From: Palsa-744 sp036498265
Lineage (GTDB): Bacteria; Actinomycetota; Thermoleophilia; Solirubrobacterales; Solirubrobacteraceae
Length of the DNA: 29,765 nt
Reading direction: 5' to 3'
Assembly: GCA_036498265.1 (NCBI GenBank)
Contig: DASYFT010000033.1
Location: 1 to 29,765, forward strand
Part shown: positions 22,184 through 28,419 of the stretch, in pieces
How the letters are laid out: each line of letters begins with the position of its first letter
Numbering within the stretch: the first letter of the stretch is position 1
Notes under the pieces: generated by a model
Told to the model about the DNA's origin: nothing
What the model saw: only the letters and a program-made list of their open reading frames with translations
Database searches by the model: none
Program-made: the position numbers and the translations under genes

Positions 22184-22189
22184 TAGCAT
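22184..22189 (+). promoter_or_regulatory. -10 box of the SLOG gene (leaderless)
   Basis: TAGCAT ends 6 nt before ATG 22196. Confidence 0.5.
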
Positions 22190-22195
22190 CCTGGG

Positions 22196-22816
22196 ATGCC
22201 AGCGTCCGAGCGCGACGCCGGGCGCCGGGCGGGGCGTGCCGAGGGCCAGCGGACGTACGCCGGCATCGGCTCACGCCAGACGCCCGCCGACGTGCTGGCG
22301 CTGATCGGGTCGCTCGCCGAGCGGCTCGCCGGACGGGGATGGGTCCTTCGGACGGGTGCCTCGCCGGGGGCCGACCAGGCCTTCTACCGCGGTGCCCTGG
22401 CAGGCGGCGGGCAGGTCGAGCTCTACCTCCCATGGCCGCGGTTCGAAGCCGCCTCCTGGGCAGAGCCGCCCCGCCAGGCCGTCAGCGTAGTGGACCGGCC
22501 CGCCCCGGCGGCATACGAGCTGGCGGCGCGATTCCACCCGGACTGGGCGACCCTGGGGCCCTGTGAGCGGCCGCTGCTGGCACGCGACGGCCACCAGGTG
22601 CTCGGCGCCGACCTGGCGAGCCCGGCAGCCTTCGTCGGCTGCTGGACCACGGACGGCAGCCTCGACGGCGCGGGCCTGCTCTCGGAGGGGACGGGGCAGG
22701 CGCTGCGGATCGCCCACGCCAACAGCGTCCCGGTGTTCAACCTCGCCCGGCCAGAGCACGTCAGGGCGCTCTCCGATGCACGATCGGGCCGTTGTCCACG
22801 CGCCGGCGGCGTGTAG
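22196..22816 (+). CDS. SLOG-fold (DprA/YpsA-like) nucleotide-binding protein
   Basis: 206 residues. YAGIGSRQTP at 21-30 and LRTGASPGADQAFYRGA at 51-67 are the two glycine-rich loops of a Rossmann-like SLOG domain of the DprA/YpsA type; LYLPWPRF follows. The N-terminal 20 residues are a disordered basic extension. It lacks the extra domains of true DprA, so it is not the natural-transformation protein. Similar short proteins occur in phages and bacteria and are assumed to bind nucleotides or nucleic acid; the function is unknown. TAGCAT 6 nt before the ATG supports this start. The next gene has its own promoter 10 nt downstream. Confidence 0.7.
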   Translation: MPASERDAGRRAGRAEGQRTYAGIGSRQTPADVLALIGSLAERLAGRGWVLRTGASPGADQAFYRGALAGGGQVELYLPWPRFEAASWAEPPRQAVSVVDRPAPAAYELAARFHPDWATLGPCERPLLARDGHQVLGADLASPAAFVGCWTTDGSLDGAGLLSEGTGQALRIAHANSVPVFNLARPEHVRALSDARSGRCPRAGGV

Positions 22817-22819
22817 CGT
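22814..22819 (+). promoter_or_regulatory. -10 box of the epoxide hydrolase-like gene (leaderless)
   Basis: TAGCGT ends 7 nt before ATG 22827 and overlaps the upstream gene's TAG stop. Confidence 0.5.
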
Positions 22820-22826
22820 CCCGTCG

Positions 22827-23753
22827 ATGAGCGACCCACGCGCCTTCGCCCTCGAGCGCGCCGAGGTGCGTCCCGGCGTCAGCCTCGGCTGGGTCCGCGC
22901 AGGCCAGGGAGGCTTTCCCCTGCTGCTGGTGCACGGCTGGCCCGAGACGAAGCGGATCTGGTGGCGGAACATCGGCGCGCTGGCCGGTGCCGGCTTCGAG
23001 GTCATCGCTCCCGATCTACGCGGGTTCGGCGACTCGGGTCTCGCGCCGGACGGCTTCTACGACCTCGCGGCCCACGCGCGCGACATGCATGCGCTGGTGC
23101 GGGACGTGCTCGGCCACGAGCGCTGCGCGACGGCGGGCGGCGACCTCGGGGGAGCGGTGATCCAGGACCTCGGCCTGCGCTTCGAGGGCTTCGTCGAGCG
23201 CCAGGTGCTGTTCAACTGCGTGATGCCACTGCTCGGCGATGCCTACGAGGCCGCCGGGATCCCTGGCGCGCCCACCCGCGAGCTTCGGATGGCGGGGGAC
23301 TACTTCCTGCGCCAGGGGCGCGAAGCCGACGTCCTGGCCGCAGAGCTCGATACGCCCGAGCGCCGCCGTCGCTACGTGGGCGAGTTCTACGGACACCGCT
23401 TCTGGGCCACTCCGGGCGCGTTCTCGCGCGAGGACGCGGACTTCATGACCGAGCCGTTCGCCGACGGCGAGCGCCTGCGGGCCGGCTGGGGGAACTACGA
23501 GAGCGCTCTCGGGAGCCGACCCCTGTCCGAGGCGCCGCGGTTCTTCGAGGTGAGCTCGCTTCCGACGCTCGCCCTCTATGGGCCGGACGACCACGTGATC
23601 TGGCGGCAGTTCCCGGAGATGTGCGAAGTGGCGTTCACGACCCTGATCGGGCCGTTCGTCGTGCCGCGCGCCGGGCACTTCCTGCAGTGGGAGCGCGCCG
23701 AGCTGTTCAACCGCACCGTGGAGTACTTCCTGCGCGACCTCGTGCCCCGGTAG
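22827..23753 (+). CDS. Alpha/beta hydrolase, epoxide hydrolase-like
   Basis: 308 residues, single alpha/beta-hydrolase domain with a lid insertion (~125-225). Oxyanion-hole motif HGWP is at 36-39, APDLRGFGDS at 61-70 is a family hallmark, and the nucleophile elbow is GGDLGG with D106. The acid region is YGPDDHV (~251-257) and the catalytic His is H284 in GHFLQWE. An aspartate nucleophile points to the epoxide hydrolase or haloalkane dehalogenase branch rather than an esterase. The elbow usually reads GHDWG/GxDxG, so this is a divergent member. The natural substrate is unknown. Cytoplasmic, no signal peptide. Confidence 0.82.
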   Translation: MSDPRAFALERAEVRPGVSLGWVRAGQGGFPLLLVHGWPETKRIWWRNIGALAGAGFEVIAPDLRGFGDSGLAPDGFYDLAAHARDMHALVRDVLGHERCATAGGDLGGAVIQDLGLRFEGFVERQVLFNCVMPLLGDAYEAAGIPGAPTRELRMAGDYFLRQGREADVLAAELDTPERRRRYVGEFYGHRFWATPGAFSREDADFMTEPFADGERLRAGWGNYESALGSRPLSEAPRFFEVSSLPTLALYGPDDHVIWRQFPEMCEVAFTTLIGPFVVPRAGHFLQWERAELFNRTVEYFLRDLVPR

Positions 23754-23769
23754 CGACGTTTCCAGCTGG

Positions 23770-23775
23770 TAGAAC
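23770..23775 (+). promoter_or_regulatory. -10 box of the phospholipase D-family gene
   Basis: TAGAAC abuts ATG 23776 and ends 6 nt before an in-frame GTG at 23782. This suggests that the GTG is the real, leaderless start. Confidence 0.4.
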
Positions 23776-23781
23776 ATGGCC

Positions 23782-25233
23782 GTGCTCGACGATCTCGCTG
23801 CGCGCGTCGACCGCTGGGCCGGGCAGCGTGTCGAGGGACGCATCCGCTCACACCACCGCCGCCGCCTCGACCGCTTGGGTCGCCTCCACCAGCTCGATCC
23901 CCCCGACGACGGCAGGCTGTGGGCCGCCGGGGACCCGCCGCCCCGGGAGGGGTGCGAGCTCGACGTCCTGATCGACGGCGAGCAGGCGCTCTCTGCCATC
24001 GCCGAGCAGCTGGCCGCGGCGCGCAGCAGCGTCCACATCGCCGGCTGGTGCGTCTCGCCGGACTTCGGCCTCACGCGTGACGACCGCGCGGCGAGGCTGC
24101 GCGACGTGCTCGGCGAGCTGGCCGAGCGGATCGACGTCCGCGTGCTGCTGTGGGCGGGCGCGCCTCTGCGGCTGTTCGAACCAGACCGGGCGCTCGTTCG
24201 GCGCACGCGCGAGGAGCTGATCCGCGGCACGCGGGTCAGATGCGCCCTCGACGCGCGGGAGCGCCCGATGCACTGCCACCACGAGAAGCTCGTGATCGTC
24301 GACGGCGAGGTCGCGTTCGTCGGCGGCATCGACCTGACCTACCTCGGCGGAGACCGCTACGACTCGAGCGAGCATCCGATGCGCTGCCGTCTCGGCTGGC
24401 ACGACGCCTCCACGCGCCTTCGGGGCCCCGCTGTGGCCGATGTCGCCGAGCATTTCGCGAGCCGCTGGCGCGAGGTGGACGAGGAGGCGCTTCCGGCTCC
24501 GCCGCCCGCGCCGGCGGCGGGCGAGCGGACCGTCCAGGTCGTGCGCACGGTCCCGGAGAAGATCTACGACTTCCGCCCCGACGGGGACTTCCGGATCCTC
24601 GAGGCCTACACAAGGGCGCTGCGCTCGGCGCGGCGGCTGGTCTACCTCGAGAGCCAGTTCATGTGGTCCTCGCAGGTCGTGGACATACTCGCCGAGAAGC
24701 TCCGCCGGCCTCCGAGCCCCGAGTTCAGGGTCGTGGTGCTGCTGCCGATGAAGCCCAACAACGGCGGCGACGCCACGCTGGGCCAGCTCGGCGTGCTCGC
24801 CGAGGCCGACGGCGGCGCGGGGCGCTTCCTGGCCACGACGCTGTCATCCCGCACCGGCGGGCTGACGGGCCCGCTCTACGTCCACGCCAAGATCGGGATC
24901 GTGGATGACGCCTGGCTGACGGTGGGCTCGGCCAACCTCAACGAGCACTCGCTGTTCAACGACACCGAGGTGAACGTCGTGGCCTGCGACCCCGGGCTGG
25001 CGCGCCAGACGCGCCTGCGCCTCTGGTCCGAGCACCTCGAGCTGCCGATCGCCGAGGTCTCCGGGGAGCCCCACCGGGTCGTCGACGACCTCTGGCGCCC
25101 GATCGCCGTCGAGCAGCGCCTGCGGCGCGAGCGAGGCGAGCCGGCCACCCACCGGCTGCAGGAGCTGCGTGGCCTCTCGCGGCGCCTGATGACGCTGATC
25201 GGCCCGATGCAGGGGCTGTTCGTCGACGGCTGA
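23782..25233 (+). CDS. Phospholipase D-family enzyme (cardiolipin synthase-like)
   Basis: 483 residues from GTG 23782 (485 from ATG 23776, used for numbering). Two HKD catalytic motifs are intact: HEKLVIVD at 169-176 and HAKIGIVD at 370-377, the second followed by GSANLNEHSLFNDTEVN. The enzyme should work through a phosphohistidine intermediate as a phospholipase D or phosphatidyltransferase. There are no N-terminal membrane helices, unlike classic cardiolipin synthase, so it is probably a peripheral or cytoplasmic member. The C-terminal ~65 residues are a helical tail. It follows the hydrolase gene by 28 nt but has its own -10 box. Confidence 0.85.
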   Translation: MLDDLAARVDRWAGQRVEGRIRSHHRRRLDRLGRLHQLDPPDDGRLWAAGDPPPREGCELDVLIDGEQALSAIAEQLAAARSSVHIAGWCVSPDFGLTRDDRAARLRDVLGELAERIDVRVLLWAGAPLRLFEPDRALVRRTREELIRGTRVRCALDARERPMHCHHEKLVIVDGEVAFVGGIDLTYLGGDRYDSSEHPMRCRLGWHDASTRLRGPAVADVAEHFASRWREVDEEALPAPPPAPAAGERTVQVVRTVPEKIYDFRPDGDFRILEAYTRALRSARRLVYLESQFMWSSQVVDILAEKLRRPPSPEFRVVVLLPMKPNNGGDATLGQLGVLAEADGGAGRFLATTLSSRTGGLTGPLYVHAKIGIVDDAWLTVGSANLNEHSLFNDTEVNVVACDPGLARQTRLRLWSEHLELPIAEVSGEPHRVVDDLWRPIAVEQRLRRERGEPATHRLQELRGLSRRLMTLIGPMQGLFVDG

Positions 25234-25284
25234 GCCGGGCATGGACATTCGTTTGCCCGGCGCCTCGCCCGCCCCCTCGCTACC

Positions 25285-25290
25285 TAGAAT
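25285..25290 (+). promoter_or_regulatory. -10 box of the 58-aa gene
   Basis: TAGAAT. The transcript should start near 25297 and have a ~46-nt leader ending in a purine-rich ribosome site (GAAAGAGAG), unlike the leaderless genes nearby. Confidence 0.45.
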
Positions 25291-25342
25291 TCGGACTGGA
25301 CTCCAGAGGAGGGGCCAACCGAAACGGAAAGAGAGCACCGAG

Positions 25343-25519
25343 ATGCAGTTTCAGCTGGTCTACACCAACGCCGGCTACCACGCCCGCCTGTTCAACGAAA
25401 GGGGCGAGCTCATCTTCTGGACACGGGAGTACGACTACAAGCAGGAAGTGATCGACGTCTGCTCCGAAGTCAAGTTCGGCGTGGCGAACGCGCCGATCAC
25501 GGACCCCGAACTGCAGTAG
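25343..25519 (+). CDS. Small YegP/DUF1508-like protein
   Basis: 58 residues from ATG 25343. An upstream in-frame ATG at 25241 lies before the promoter and is not used. The pattern of aromatic/hydrophobic strands followed by NERGELIFWTREYDYKQEVIDVC resembles the YegP/DUF1508 repeat unit, which usually occurs in tandem; here only one unit is present. Family members are linked to stress but have no fixed biochemical role. The stop lies 4 nt from the stop of the convergent 66-aa gene. Confidence 0.65.
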   Translation: MQFQLVYTNAGYHARLFNERGELIFWTREYDYKQEVIDVCSEVKFGVANAPITDPELQ

Positions 25520-25523
25520 CCGC

Positions 25524-25724
25524 TCACTCGGCGGCGGCCAGGGGGATCGTCTCGCACGGCGGCTTCTCCGCCGCGTATTTGAGCACGCAGTCCCACGTGC
25601 AGAAGTGCAGCGGGTCGCCCTGGTCCTCGTCGACGGTGAGGAACATGGGCGGCCGCAGGCCGGTTGTCTGGACGTGGTGGTTGCACTCACGCCAGTCACA
25701 GGTGTAGGTGCGGCTGATGCTCAT
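25524..25724 (-). CDS. Small Cys/His-rich putative zinc-binding protein
   Basis: 66 residues. Candidate metal ligands are C9, C14, H16, H17, H40, C42 and C46 (CDWRECNHH ... HFCTWDCVLKYA), arranged like a zinc ribbon or treble-clef knuckle. No membrane segment or signal peptide. A strong ribosome site AAAGGA lies ~7 nt before ATG 25724. It is probably cotranscribed with the 128-aa gene, 42 nt upstream. The family was not recognised; the metal and partner are unknown. Confidence 0.62.
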   Translation of the reverse strand: MSISRTYTCDWRECNHHVQTTGLRPPMFLTVDEDQGDPLHFCTWDCVLKYAAEKPPCETIPLAAAE

Positions 25725-25766
25725 GTTCGTTCCTTTCGTGTCGCTTGATGGCGTCCCGGGAGACGC

Positions 25767-26153
25767 TCAGCCGGTCTGGGCGACCGTCGCGCGAGCGCCT
25801 TCCTCGCCCGCTTCGCCGACGGGTGCCCGTCGTTCCCTCTGGACGCTGTGCTCGGGGCAGTACACGCCCCGAACCAGGCCGCTCTTCAGTCCATAGCCGA
25901 GCCACAGCCCGCCGTCCCAGCTGAAGTTGAAGAAGCGATCCCCGTGGACGCCGGCCCGGCGCTCGCGCGCCCAGGCGTCCGTCGCGACCCCCGTGGGCAC
26001 CGTCGCACGGCAGGAGCATCCGTCGGAGAGGTATCCCGAGGAGACGCACCTCAGGGGCGGGTCTGCGGGCCGCTGGCGCATGAGCCGGCGACTCGCGAGG
26101 TTCGTCACGACGCTTGGCGCCTCGACTGCCGGATCCGTTCCGATGGCTTGCAT
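25767..26153 (-). CDS. Hypothetical cysteine-containing protein
   Basis: 128 residues. Cysteines at 36, 46, 48 and 99 (RCVSSGYLSDGCSC and VYCPEHS) could bind a metal. The middle (HGDRFFNFSWDGGLWLGYGLK) is aromatic and looks folded. The last ~20 residues are charged and low-complexity. The ribosome site AAGGAG, 9 nt before ATG 26153, lies inside the 3' end of a 22-codon reading frame, suggesting translational coupling. A longer frame on this strand (starting 26277) has no ribosome site or protein-like pattern and was not used. Function unknown. Confidence 0.58.
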   Translation of the reverse strand: MQAIGTDPAVEAPSVVTNLASRRLMRQRPADPPLRCVSSGYLSDGCSCRATVPTGVATDAWARERRAGVHGDRFFNFSWDGGLWLGYGLKSGLVRGVYCPEHSVQRERRAPVGEAGEEGARATVAQTG

Positions 26154-26156
26154 GTG

Positions 26157-26225
26157 TCACAGCTCCTTCGCGAGCCTGTCCATGCCCGGTCTCTTTGCGT
26201 CCCGTGCACCTTTCGGGCAGTTCAT
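26157..26225 (-). CDS. 22-codon small reading frame upstream of the Cys-rich pair
   Basis: Starts MNCPKGARDAKRPG and ends KEL-stop, 3 nt before the 128-aa gene's ATG. A GAAAGG ribosome site is 6 nt before its own ATG. It may be a microprotein or a leader peptide coupling translation of the downstream gene. There is no homology evidence. Confidence 0.35.
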   Translation of the reverse strand: MNCPKGARDAKRPGMDRLAKEL

Positions 26226-26364
26226 GTCGTACCTTTCGGACGACGCGCGGGCCGTCCGTGAGGATTGTTCGAGTCATTTGGACGGTTGTTGCAGCACCGC
26301 GACGGCAATGTCCCTGCTAGTCGGGGCTTTTTGTCTGGATCGTGGCCCCTGCAGCCCGGCGGCC

Positions 26365-27933
26365 TCAGTCGCCTCCGCCGCCCCCGTGATGCCCGTGTCC
26401 CCTGCCACGCGGGCCGGCGTCGCCCGCCGGCGGGGTGGCCGCGGCTTCGGAGGGCCCGTCGGTCCCAGTCGATCCCTGTGGCGTCGCACCCAGGGCGGTC
26501 CCCAGGCCGGCCAGCGCGCTGCCGAGCGAGCCCGCCGCCGCCGGGCTCAGCCCTCCCTGTTCCTGAAGGGCGGCCAGGCGTCCGGAGAGCTCCAGCAGCC
26601 GCCGCTGGGCGTCGATCGGATGGCCGGCTTCGGAGGCCCTGACGATGTGACCGAGCGCGCCTTCGAGCGCTCGGGCGGCTTGCGGGTCGATCGCGCCGGC
26701 CGCGGCCATCCGCGCGAGCAGCGAGCTCAGCACGGCGGCTGCCGCCGCGCCACTCGCCTGGGGAGGTGAGGCGGCCGCGGCCGGTGTGCTCCGCGTGGGA
26801 GGCGGGGTCTTCGGGCTGGTGGCCGCTGCCTGTGGCCGGCTGCGCGCCGCGGTCGTCCTCGCGGCCGTAGCGCCGGCGAGGGCAGCGCGCGGCGGGGACG
26901 CGCCGGCTCGATGACCCGAGCCACCGCCGGCGGTCAGCGCGACGGTACCGGCGGTCAGCAGCGCGGCGGCCGCCAGCGCGGCGCCGGCCGCCGCGCGCCC
27001 GCGCCCGCTCCGCGAGCGCCCGAAGCCGGGAGCCGGCGTGCCGGGGGCCGCCTGCAGCCGCCTGGTGGGCTCCGTCGGCCGGGGCGGCAAGATCGGGCGA
27101 GCGGGCGGCGGTGACGCGGAGGCGTCCAGCAGTCGGTGTACCTCGGCCGCGTCCTGCGGCCTCGCGTCGGGGGACTTGGCCAGCATCGAGAGGACGAGCG
27201 CCTCGAGCGATGGGGAGATGCTGCGGTTGAGGGCTCGCGGCGCTCTCGGGTCGCTGTTTACGTGCTGATGGAGCACCGCCGCCGCCGATTCGCCGGTGAA
27301 CGGCGGGGCCCCCGTGAGCAGGGCGTAGAGCAGGCAGCCGAGCGAGTAGACGTCGGAGCGCTCGTCGGCGCGTCCCCCCAGCGCCTGCTCGGGCGCCATG
27401 TAGCCCGCGGTGCCGAGCACCGAGGCGTCCAGCGTCAACGTGCTGCCGTCGAGCGAGCGGGCGATGCCGAAGTCGAGGACCTTGACCGTGCCGTCGTCGG
27501 CGAGCATCACGTTGGCGGGCTTGACGTCGCGGTGGACGATCCCCGCGGCGTGCGCCGCACCCAGGGCGGCCGCGACGCGTGAGACGATCGCGCTCGCCTG
27601 CTCTCCACCGAGCGGCGCATCCTCGCGCAGCACGTCCGCGAGGCTGCGACCGTCGACGAACTCCATGACGATGAACCGGGTGGCGTCGTCCTCGCCGGTG
27701 TCGTACACGGCGACGACCCCGTCGTGGCTCAGAGAGGCGGCGGCGCGCGCCTCGCGCTCGAAGCGCGCGCCGACGCTCGAGTCCTGTTCGGCGATCTCCG
27801 CCGGCAGCAGCTTGACCGCCACGGTGCGGTCGAGGACGAGATCCCTCGCCCGGTGCACCGTGCCCATCCCGCCGCGGCCGACGATCGCGCCCAACTCGTA
27901 CCGGCCGGCCAGGCGCCTGCGTGTGTCGGGCAT
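26365..27933 (-). CDS. Membrane-anchored PknB-like Ser/Thr protein kinase
   Basis: 522 residues from ATG 27933; an in-frame ATG at 27984 would add 17. The kinase domain occupies ~12-272: Gly-rich loop GRGGMGTV, ATP lysine K41, HRDVKPAN at 134-141, DFGIA at 154-158 and APEQ at ~180. A Pro-rich juxtamembrane linker (~272-310) and one membrane helix (~313-336) follow. The outside part has an Ala/Pro/Thr-rich stalk and a helical region (~400-490), ending in a Gly/His tail. It lacks PASTA repeats, so the sensed signal is not the usual wall fragment. TAAGAA (minus 27946-27941) lies 7 nt before ATG 27933, which fixes the start as leaderless. Confidence 0.9.
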   Translation of the reverse strand: MPDTRRRLAGRYELGAIVGRGGMGTVHRARDLVLDRTVAVKLLPAEIAEQDSSVGARFEREARAAASLSHDGVVAVYDTGEDDATRFIVMEFVDGRSLADVLREDAPLGGEQASAIVSRVAAALGAAHAAGIVHRDVKPANVMLADDGTVKVLDFGIARSLDGSTLTLDASVLGTAGYMAPEQALGGRADERSDVYSLGCLLYALLTGAPPFTGESAAAVLHQHVNSDPRAPRALNRSISPSLEALVLSMLAKSPDARPQDAAEVHRLLDASASPPPARPILPPRPTEPTRRLQAAPGTPAPGFGRSRSGRGRAAAGAALAAAALLTAGTVALTAGGGSGHRAGASPPRAALAGATAARTTAARSRPQAAATSPKTPPPTRSTPAAAASPPQASGAAAAAVLSSLLARMAAAGAIDPQAARALEGALGHIVRASEAGHPIDAQRRLLELSGRLAALQEQGGLSPAAAGSLGSALAGLGTALGATPQGSTGTDGPSEAAATPPAGDAGPRGRGHGHHGGGGGD

Positions 27934-27940
27934 CAGGACA

Positions 27941-27946
27941 TTCTTA
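27941..27946 (-). promoter_or_regulatory. -10 box of the Ser/Thr kinase gene (leaderless)
   Basis: TAAGAA on the minus strand, 7 nt before ATG 27933. It lies inside the longer candidate reading frame, so that start is excluded on this transcript. Confidence 0.45.
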
Positions 27947-27987
27947 CGATGTCGCGGCGCCCGGCGGGCCGCCGGCGCGGGCATCGC

Positions 27988-28173
27988 CTAGCGCGTGTGC
28001 TTCTTGACGGCGCTGCGGGCTTTGCCCGCGGTGTTCTTGGCTTTACCTGCAACCTCCTCGGCGACGCCTCGTGCCTGCGTCCCGGGTTTGTCGGCGGCGT
28101 AGCCGGCTTCACGCTTCGCTTTGCCTTTGGCCTCTTTGAGCCTTCCCTCGGCCCGTTGTGCTCGGTCAGCCAT
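27988..28173 (-). CDS. CsbD-like stress protein
   Basis: 61 residues, highly charged, Lys/Ala/Gly-rich with RLKEAKGKAKREAG near the N-terminus and VAGKAKNTAGKARSAVKK at the end. This is the pattern of small CsbD-family and related general-stress proteins, which are largely helical or disordered. The molecular function is unknown. It has a strong ribosome site (AGGAGG, 6 nt before ATG). It is divergent from the secreted hydrolase gene, and TGTCAACC motifs lie in the shared spacer. Confidence 0.72.
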   Translation of the reverse strand: MADRAQRAEGRLKEAKGKAKREAGYAADKPGTQARGVAEEVAGKAKNTAGKARSAVKKHTR

Positions 28174-28194
28174 GATGGCCTCCTGTCTTGGTCT

Positions 28195-28402
28195 GGTTGA
28201 CAGCCAACTACCCGCCGCCGCCGCGCCGAAGCAGCGCCGCCGGTGGTCCGTGGCAGCACCGCCGACGGCCCAGATGTCAACCAGTTGTTACCGCCCGCAT
28301 CGGATGCGTGTGGCTTCTGGCGCGGGTTGCTAGGGTGCCCGCCTCGCCGTTCACGGGGACCTGCCGCAAGACAGATCGGTCTCGAGTTTACGGTTGTCAA
28401 CC
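28195..28402. promoter_or_regulatory. Three copies of TGTCAACC in a divergent spacer (operator candidate)
   Basis: TGTCAACC occurs at 28275-28282 and 28395-28402 (+), and on the minus strand at 28195-28202. The first two sites to the left share a 10-mer as an inverted pair (CTGGTTGACA and TGTCAACCAG). The outer copies lie 21 nt before the csbD-like ATG and 17 nt before the secreted-hydrolase ATG. A -10 (TAGGGT, 28331-28336) serves the hydrolase. No other gene is seen in this 246-bp spacer. Confidence 0.45.
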
Positions 28403-28419
28403 CTGGGTAAGGGGGTGCG

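Noticed and set aside
20931..22433. 500-codon minus-strand frame across the FHA gene and riboswitch
   Set aside because: Low-complexity Arg/Pro composition, crosses the structured RNA, and has no ribosome site or domain.
25696..26277. 193-codon minus-strand frame over the Cys-rich gene
   Set aside because: It has no ribosome site, its composition turns Arg-rich, and it overlaps the better-supported 128- and 66-residue frames.
28343..28419. Possible riboswitch in the leader of the right glycosidase gene
   Set aside because: The ~77-nt leader shows only the TGTCAACC site and a ribosome site; no conserved aptamer core was found.
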